Shown: piece after piece, positions 59,314-64,000 of the stretch
How the letters are laid out: each line of letters begins with the position of its first letter
Position numbering within the stretch: the first letter of the stretch is position 1
Source of the DNA: JAHRVQ01 sp051278195
GTDB taxonomy: Bacteria; Pseudomonadota; Gammaproteobacteria; Pseudomonadales; Azotimanducaceae
Direction of reading: 5' to 3'
Length of the DNA: 64,000 bases
NCBI GenBank assembly: GCA_051278195.1
Contig: JBNMQM010000003.1
Location: 62,001 to 126,000 of the forward strand
Made by a program: the position numbers and the translations under genes
The notes under the pieces: generated by a model
Told to the model about the DNA's origin: nothing
The model's database searches: none
What the model saw: only the letters and a program-made list of their open reading frames with translations

Positions 59314-60645
59314 ATGAAATATTTAGTTATTGCTAGTCTTCTCATGTTTGCACCGCTCCTGGTTGAAGTCTCAACGGGACTGGACATGAAGAGCTCTGCG
59401 ACAGCAGCAGAACGCCGCAAAGTTCCTCCAATGAAAGAAAGAACTTATAAGATCATATCTGAAGCGCAGATTTTGATTGATCCTGATTCTATTCCAGTTG
59501 AAGAGGGTGAAGAGAAACCCGACGTAGTGGCTAATCCGCCTAAAGCTATAGAGATGCTGAAGGAAGCGCTGACGCGACGTGGATTGAATGGTTACGAAGT
59601 TGCCCAAATCTGGAACACTCTGGCTTTTGCTTATTACACAATAGACGATCTACCAGGCACTAAAATGGCCTATGAGAAGGTTCTGGCACAAGACAAGATC
59701 TCATTGGCGTTGGAACTGTCCTCTACCCGCGCGCTATTTCAGCTTTACTACGCGGATGAGAACTACGCGAAATCGATTGAGTTTATCGATAAGTGGATGG
59801 TGTTGAATGAGAAGCCCGATACTGACATCACGTTTATCAAAGCCACCGCTTACTATCAGATGGAGCGACTCGACGATGCTCTGACAACTGCCATTCGCCT
59901 AGAAGCAATTGCGGCGGAGCTGGGTAAGGAAATGAAGGAAAATTGGTTGTACATTCAAGTTGTCCTGTACAACGAAAAGAAGGATTACGACAAGGTAATC
60001 GAGCTTCTTGAAAGAATGATTGTCAGCTTTCCTAAGAAGCAGTATTGGATGCACCTTGCAGGTATGTACGGCGAGAAAGAGTGGGACGATAAAGCGCTGT
60101 CAGCCTATTATGCGGCTTACACACAAGGTATGTTCGAGAAAGAAACAGAAGTCATTATGCTTTCTCAGCGTCTGTTGAATGCCGAGGTGCCTTTTGAAGC
60201 CACGGCAATTCTTGAGAAAGGTTTCAAGGACGAACTGATAGAGAAGAATGAGAAGAACATTCGTCTGTTAGCGACCGCCTATACGATGTCTAAAGACTTC
60301 GACAATGCGATCAAGGCCTGGAAAGAGGCTAGCGTCTATGCCAAAGACGGAGAAATCTTCTACCGCCTAGCACAAGCACTTTCTAACGAAGATCGCCATA
60401 AGGAAGCCGTTGTAGCCTATCGTGATGCCCTCGAACAAGAGGACGGTCTTAAGGATATTGAAGAGGTGCAGTTCTGGTTAGGTATCTCGTTGCTGCAGTT
60501 GGAAGATTGGGACGATGCCCAAAAGGCATTCCGTCTTGCTGCAAAAGATAAGGATCGTCGTAAGAGCGCCAACCAGTACATTCAATATATTGCGAATGAG
60601 CGCAAGCGTCAGGCAGCACTAAAAGAGATGCTATCGGCTAGTTGA
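59314..60645 (+). CDS. Tetratricopeptide repeat protein of the TonB2 operon
   Basis: The 443-residue protein has a signal peptide (YLVIASLLMFAPLLVEVSTG), possibly a lipid-free exported start, and a series of TPR-like helix pairs (WNTLAFAYYTIDDLPGTKMA, LFQLYYADENYAKSIEFIDK, WLGISLLQLEDWDDAQKAFR). The same protein ends TonB2 clusters in Vibrio. It probably scaffolds the complex on the periplasmic side; this is inference. It begins 9 bases after tonB2 and is followed by a strong terminator. Confidence 0.9.
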   Translation: MKYLVIASLLMFAPLLVEVSTGLDMKSSATAAERRKVPPMKERTYKIISEAQILIDPDSIPVEEGEEKPDVVANPPKAIEMLKEALTRRGLNGYEVAQIWNTLAFAYYTIDDLPGTKMAYEKVLAQDKISLALELSSTRALFQLYYADENYAKSIEFIDKWMVLNEKPDTDITFIKATAYYQMERLDDALTTAIRLEAIAAELGKEMKENWLYIQVVLYNEKKDYDKVIELLERMIVSFPKKQYWMHLAGMYGEKEWDDKALSAYYAAYTQGMFEKETEVIMLSQRLLNAEVPFEATAILEKGFKDELIEKNEKNIRLLATAYTMSKDFDNAIKAWKEASVYAKDGEIFYRLAQALSNEDRHKEAVVAYRDALEQEDGLKDIEEVQFWLGISLLQLEDWDDAQKAFRLAAKDKDRRKSANQYIQYIANERKRQAALKEMLSAS

Positions 60646-60685
60646 AATTTTAGGTTAGCCTAAAGGAGATAGTGTTAAAGAAGAA

Positions 60686-60708
60686 AAGGGGCCACGGCCC
60701 CTTTTTTT
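60686..60708 (+). terminator. Rho-independent terminator of the TonB2 operon
   Basis: AAGGGGCC (60686-60693) and GGCCCCTT (60696-60703) form a GC-rich stem followed by T7. It stands 40 bases after the TPR gene stop. The T-run is also the start of the 15-bp repeat array at 60702. Confidence 0.93.
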
Positions 60709-60761
60709 ATGAATCGCTTTTTTATGAATCGTTCCCTTATTGGTCGTTCCCTTATTGCCCT
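60702..60761. repeat. Compound 15-bp tandem array between the TonB2 operon and rsgA
   Basis: Four consecutive 15-bp units: TTTTTTTATGAATCG (60702) and CTTTTTTATGAATCG (60717), then TTCCCTTATTGGTCG (60732) and TTCCCTTATTGCCCT (60747). The two halves are different units with the same period and share TTAT and (in three copies) a TCG ending. The array runs from the terminator to the rsgA stop codon. Confidence 0.85.
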
Positions 60762-61861
60762 CAGTCGTCGCGCTGGTTGGGTCGATAGCGAATAGACTTC
60801 GTAAACTTCTTGTTGCTCGCCTTCTTCTGCAGCTTTGCATTTATGCTCTGTTGTTCAGCAAGCAACGCGAGCTCACTGAGGTACTTGCCGTAACTAGCCC
60901 AGCGCTCTGCTGATAATGTTTCTGACTTGATCGCGGCCTGTATAGCACAACCGGGTTCTGACCGGTGTTGGCAGTCAGAGAACTTACAGCGTGTGGCCAG
61001 TTCGTCGACATCCTCAAATGTTGTTGCGAGATATTGTTCTTCCGACCAAATTTGAAGTTCGCGCATTCCTGGTGTGTCGATGATCAATCCACCACCAGGG
61101 ATAGGGCACAACTCACGATGTGTCGTCGTGTGGCGCCCTCTGCTATCAGTATCGCGTACGGCACCAGTTTTGAAGTGGTCATAACCCAATAGCGCGTTGA
61201 TCAAAGTTGATTTCCCAACCCCAGACGAACCTAGCACTGCGACTGTCGTTCCTTCCGAGATATAGGCCTGGAGCGATTGAAGGCCGTCTTCATTTAACGC
61301 GGAAATCACATGCACTGGTGTGCCGCTCGCGACGTCATGTATTTCATCTAGAAAACGGTCGCGATCATCACAGACGTCAGCTTTATTGAGAATAATGACG
61401 GGTAATGCGCCACTGGTGTTACAGAGAAACAAATATCGTTCAATGCGCTGCACATTAAAGTTATCGTCGAGGCCGGTGACGATAAAAACGGTATCAATGT
61501 TGGCTGCGACAACTTGTTCGTAGAACTTTTCTCCCGCTTGTTTACGGCTAAACTTGGTCGCACGTTCAAGCATGGCTTGAATGATGTACTCGTCTCCTTG
61601 CTCTTGTTCTTTTACCAGCACCCAGTCGCCAACAGTAGGCAAATCTGCTTTGCTGGATTCCAGCCTTGCTTTACCTTGTAGTATGCCGACCATCGCACCC
61701 TGTTCGGACATCAGTTGATATCGTCCCAGATCCTGCCGTATAACGCGCGCAGGGATGCTGTCGTCATCTATGGCGACTTGTTGTTGGAAGAAATTGTTCC
61801 AGCCTAATTGTATGAGTGATAGCTGTGTGAGCGAAAGCGGTGTCTGGTTATGTTCCGTCAA
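60761..61861 (-). CDS. rsgA: Ribosome small subunit-dependent GTPase A
   Basis: RsgA is a circularly permuted GTPase that acts late in 30S subunit assembly. The 366-residue product has an OB fold (YQLMSEQGAMVGILQGKARL), then the permuted G-domain in the order G4 (LNKADVCDD), G1 (VLGSSGVGKSTLINALLG), G2 and G3 (IDTPGMREL), and a C-terminal zinc site (CKFSDCQHRSEPGCAI). Length is normal. Its stop is reached by a tandem repeat array. It stands alone between the TonB2 terminator and a repeat-rich gap. Confidence 0.95.
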   Translation of the reverse strand: MTEHNQTPLSLTQLSLIQLGWNNFFQQQVAIDDDSIPARVIRQDLGRYQLMSEQGAMVGILQGKARLESSKADLPTVGDWVLVKEQEQGDEYIIQAMLERATKFSRKQAGEKFYEQVVAANIDTVFIVTGLDDNFNVQRIERYLFLCNTSGALPVIILNKADVCDDRDRFLDEIHDVASGTPVHVISALNEDGLQSLQAYISEGTTVAVLGSSGVGKSTLINALLGYDHFKTGAVRDTDSRGRHTTTHRELCPIPGGGLIIDTPGMRELQIWSEEQYLATTFEDVDELATRCKFSDCQHRSEPGCAIQAAIKSETLSAERWASYGKYLSELALLAEQQSINAKLQKKASNKKFTKSIRYRPNQRDD

Positions 61862-61916
61862 CGGATTTTCCTTTCAGAATAAGAGCGGTATTGAATGAGC
61901 GCTCCAGATCGACGAA

Positions 61917-62028
61917 AAATAGCTTATAAAACATTGCTTACAAGACATTGCTTACAAGACATTGCTTATAAACCACTTATTGTCGACCACTTATTGTTAA
62001 CCACTTATTGTTAACCACTTATTGTTAA
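61917..62028. repeat. Compound 14-bp tandem array between rsgA and tctA, about 8 units
   Basis: In the 281-base gap lies one uninterrupted series of 14-bp units in a single register: AAATAGCTTATAAA (61917), ACATTGCTTACAAG (61931, 61945), ACATTGCTTATAAA (61959), CCACTTATTGTCGA (61973), then CCACTTATTGTTAA three times (61987, 62001, 62015). Two unit types share the same period. The rest of the gap (62029-62142) shows nothing recognisable. Confidence 0.92.
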
Positions 62029-62142
62029 CCAAGGCTTACGGATTACGGGAAGGTCGAACCGGCGCGCGAGCGATTTGAGAGATAAACACAATCATGAAAA
62101 CTAGCCTCCGGTTGAATTGGTAACTGAAAGCACCTTAGCCAT

Positions 62143-63654
62143 TTAACCCGTCTCCCGCAACCGCTTTTGCGGCAAGGTATAGCGTATGAGCGGAGTGATG
62201 ATGACCACCGTAGTCACAATAACCAGTACTAACGTAAGCGGCCGATCCCATAGAAACGACCAGCTGCCATCGGACAGTGTAATCGCCCGTCGCAGGTTGT
62301 CCTCCAGCATGCCGCCGAGGATAAAGCCCAAAAGTAGCGGTGCCATCGGAAATGCAAGAAGCCGAAGCACGACTGCCGCAACGGCGATCATCAACATCAG
62401 CTGGATATCAAAGCTGTTGAAGGACACCAGATAGACACCCATAACAGAAAAAAACATGATCAGAGGAACAAGAATGGGACGAGGTAAAAGCAGCACACGG
62501 GCAATTTGCGGAATCAGCGGTAGGTTTAGAACCAACAGAATCACATTGCCGAAATACATGGAAACGATCACTGACCAAAACACCTCAGGCGCATCAATGA
62601 AAAGCCGAGGCCCCGGCTGAACGCCATATGCAATCAGAGCACCTAATAATATAGCGGTGGTACCAGAACCCGGAATGCCAAGTGTTAGCAGCGGCACAAA
62701 GCTACCGGTACAGGCAGCGTTATTGGCGGCTTCTGGTGCTGCAAGACCAGCAAGGCTGCCTTTTCCAAACTGCTCACGCTCGGCAGGAGAAACGATATTT
62801 CGTTCCATGCCATAGGCTAAAAACGATGCTATCGTTGCGCCTGCGCCGGGTAAAGTGCCAACTAGAAAGCCTAATACTGATGAACGTCCGATACTCGGTA
62901 CAATGCGTTTCACGTCTTCCCGACTGAGGGATAAATCGGCATAGGTGGGAAATTGAGTGCCTGCTTTAGGCGCTGGTTTTAGCACCATCATGAATGCCTC
63001 GGCTAAGGCAAAAGTTGCCATCGCTAGCAGCAGAAAACTGATGCCGTCGATCAGGTCCATTCGACCAAAGGTAAATCGTTGAACACCTGCGGACAGGTCG
63101 GTTCCGACGGTTGAAAGCATCAACCCGACAATAGTCATCAATATCGCCTTTAGGTAATCACCTCTCTCAGAAAAGGCTGCGACCAAGGCTAGCCCCAACA
63201 ACATCAAAACAAAGTAATCGGCCGACTGAAAAGCCAGCGACAATTCAGCCAGCGATGGTGCCGCAAGCACCAGAAAAATTGCGGCGATAGTGCCGCCAGC
63301 AAAAGAAGCATACGCCGCCACTGCTAACGCTTTACCCGCTTTACCCTGCTGACTTAAGGGGTAGCCGTCAAAGGCTGTGGCAACCGTTCCAGCAACACCA
63401 GGCGCGTTAATCAAAATCGAGGAGGTTGAGCCACCGAATATAGCCCCGTAATAAACGCCGGCAAGTAAGATCATGCCGCTGGCCGGATCAAAGCCATAGG
63501 TGACGGGAATCATCAGTGCAATTGCCGATATAGGACCCAGCCCCGGTAACATGCCGATGAGTGTCCCGGCTGCACAACCGGCCAGTACCAGCCCCAGATT
63601 CTGTAGCGTCAATACGGTCTGTAGGCCAAGCAATATACCGTCAATCATGACCAA
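62143..63654 (-). CDS. tctA: Tripartite tricarboxylate transporter large permease TctA
   Basis: TctA is the 12-helix permease of a TTT-family importer for citrate or other carboxylates, working with TctB and a periplasmic TctC. The 503-residue product has the signatures AGCAAGTLIGMLPGLGPISA, AGVYYGAIFGGSTSSILINA with PGVAGTVATAFDGYPL, and LGIPGSGTTAILLGALIAYG. It overlaps tctB by 10 bases. Substrate is not predictable; no tctC or two-component genes are in the window on this side. Confidence 0.95.
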   Translation of the reverse strand: MVMIDGILLGLQTVLTLQNLGLVLAGCAAGTLIGMLPGLGPISAIALMIPVTYGFDPASGMILLAGVYYGAIFGGSTSSILINAPGVAGTVATAFDGYPLSQQGKAGKALAVAAYASFAGGTIAAIFLVLAAPSLAELSLAFQSADYFVLMLLGLALVAAFSERGDYLKAILMTIVGLMLSTVGTDLSAGVQRFTFGRMDLIDGISFLLLAMATFALAEAFMMVLKPAPKAGTQFPTYADLSLSREDVKRIVPSIGRSSVLGFLVGTLPGAGATIASFLAYGMERNIVSPAEREQFGKGSLAGLAAPEAANNAACTGSFVPLLTLGIPGSGTTAILLGALIAYGVQPGPRLFIDAPEVFWSVIVSMYFGNVILLVLNLPLIPQIARVLLLPRPILVPLIMFFSVMGVYLVSFNSFDIQLMLMIAVAAVVLRLLAFPMAPLLLGFILGGMLEDNLRRAITLSDGSWSFLWDRPLTLVLVIVTTVVIITPLIRYTLPQKRLRETG

Positions 63655-64000
63655 TCCAAAAATAGGTCACCAGGGTTCAGGTAGATACCCAGCAAATCCA
63701 TAATGAGCCAAAAAATGCCAGTCACGCCGGCGGCAACCAACAATATCCTCAACGGCCTTCTTTCGCCGAGTAGTAAAAAGCCAGCGGCCAAAAGACAGAA
63801 TGTAGAGAACAGAAAGCCCATTTTATCGAGCATAAAGCCGTAAGCGGATAGCAAAGCCAACATCATGGTTGCGGGTACGAAATTGAGCTCACGGAGCTGG
63901 GACCAATCGAATGTAGGGGAGGGCAGTACCAGCATTAACAGCGATATAATGACGCAGGCTATGCCTATGAGGTAAGGCAACGAACGCGCATTAAAAGCTT
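63645..64000 (-). CDS. tctB: Tripartite tricarboxylate transporter small permease TctB (5' end outside window)
   Basis: The visible 118 codons encode four hydrophobic helices: YLIGIACVIISLLMLVL, ATMMLALLSAYGFMLDKMG, LFSTFCLLAAGFLLLGERRP and ILLVAAGVTGIFWLIMDLLG. This is the C-terminal four-helix plan of TctB. The frame stays open to the window edge (upstream codons read FNARS), so the start lies beyond 64000; the TTG at 63980 is not the real start. It is the gene before tctA, with a tctC probably further upstream. Confidence 0.88.
   Translation of the reverse strand, partial: AFNARSLPYLIGIACVIISLLMLVLPSPTFDWSQLRELNFVPATMMLALLSAYGFMLDKMGFLFSTFCLLAAGFLLLGERRPLRILLVAAGVTGIFWLIMDLLGIYLNPGDLFLDWS

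Noticed and set aside
60655..60840. Minus-strand frame with NKGTTNKGTIHKK repeats
   Set aside because: It is made by the 15-bp array plus an out-of-frame part of rsgA; no independent support.

Overview
This is 64 kb of chromosome from a heterotrophic, aerobic, probably aquatic gammaproteobacterium. Evidence for that placement: E. coli-type LexA boxes (CTGT-N8-ACAG), an E. coli-like SECIS hairpin, a type II secretion operon, a Vibrio-type DUF3450/TtpC/ExbB/ExbD/TonB2/TPR operon, a CspA-type cold-shock gene, RsgA and a cyclopropane fatty acid synthase operon. I cannot name the genus. Genes are dense on both strands. I see no rRNA or tRNA genes, no CRISPR array, no prophage and no insertion sequence.

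Layout. 1-2278: the end of a gsp (type II secretion) operon (gspK, gspL, gspM). 2313-5515: LexA-controlled error-prone polymerase dnaE2; its partners imuA and imuB lie 28 kb away at 33270-35779 under a second LexA box. 5548-10429: a small coiled-coil protein, a decayed mscS gene, a sulfurtransferase, a DUF1993 protein, a PepSY membrane protein and an HDOD-GAF protein. 10644-14371: an L,D-transpeptidase, an M14 peptidase lipoprotein and a DUF2235 (Tle1-like) hydrolase. 14581-17694: cold-shock gene, SDR, VOC protein, alpha/beta hydrolase and a lone flagellin-like protein. 17800-22111: a four-gene lipid-modification operon (FAD oxidoreductase, DUF1365, CFA synthase, second methyltransferase). 22278-27099: nickel-pincer cofactor genes larC, larE and larB behind a Tat-exported aldo/keto reductase, with a second aldo/keto reductase facing them and no larA. 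27170-32536: CoA-transferase, TauD-type dioxygenase, alcohol dehydrogenase, DUF4397 lipoprotein and TrmH methyltransferase. 32776-33234: a selenocysteine glutathione peroxidase read through an in-frame TGA with a SECIS hairpin. 35821-37542: an Lrp regulator divergent from alanine dehydrogenase. 37739-44361: enoyl-CoA hydratase, oligopeptidase B-like lipoprotein, an HELAH lipoprotein, a PncC-NMNAT-like fusion, a DUF3806 protein and a 56-residue membrane protein. 44555-55154: leuB, namZ-like, a DOMON-like protein, gor, DUF429, an alanine symporter with a large insertion, an SDR and a PreP-like M16 protease. 55540-60645: the TonB2 system. 60761-64000: rsgA and tctA/tctB of a tripartite tricarboxylate transporter.

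Three observations stand out. First, the peroxidase gene would normally be called as a truncated 77-residue protein. Its TGA lies exactly at the catalytic position, and a hairpin with the apical sequence GCAGGTCTGC follows it, so I read it as a genuine selenoprotein; the cell should then carry selA, selB, selC and selD. Second, an aldo/keto reductase is the first gene of an apparent operon with larCEB, while the only well-known client enzyme, LarA, is absent here. Third, short tandem arrays (13-22 bp units) sit repeatedly at gene ends and junctions. One 18-bp unit family occurs both between genes (10436-10555) and inside a coding region (11683-11826), and two arrays change unit sequence while keeping their period. 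Something in this lineage appears to generate minisatellites at gene boundaries.
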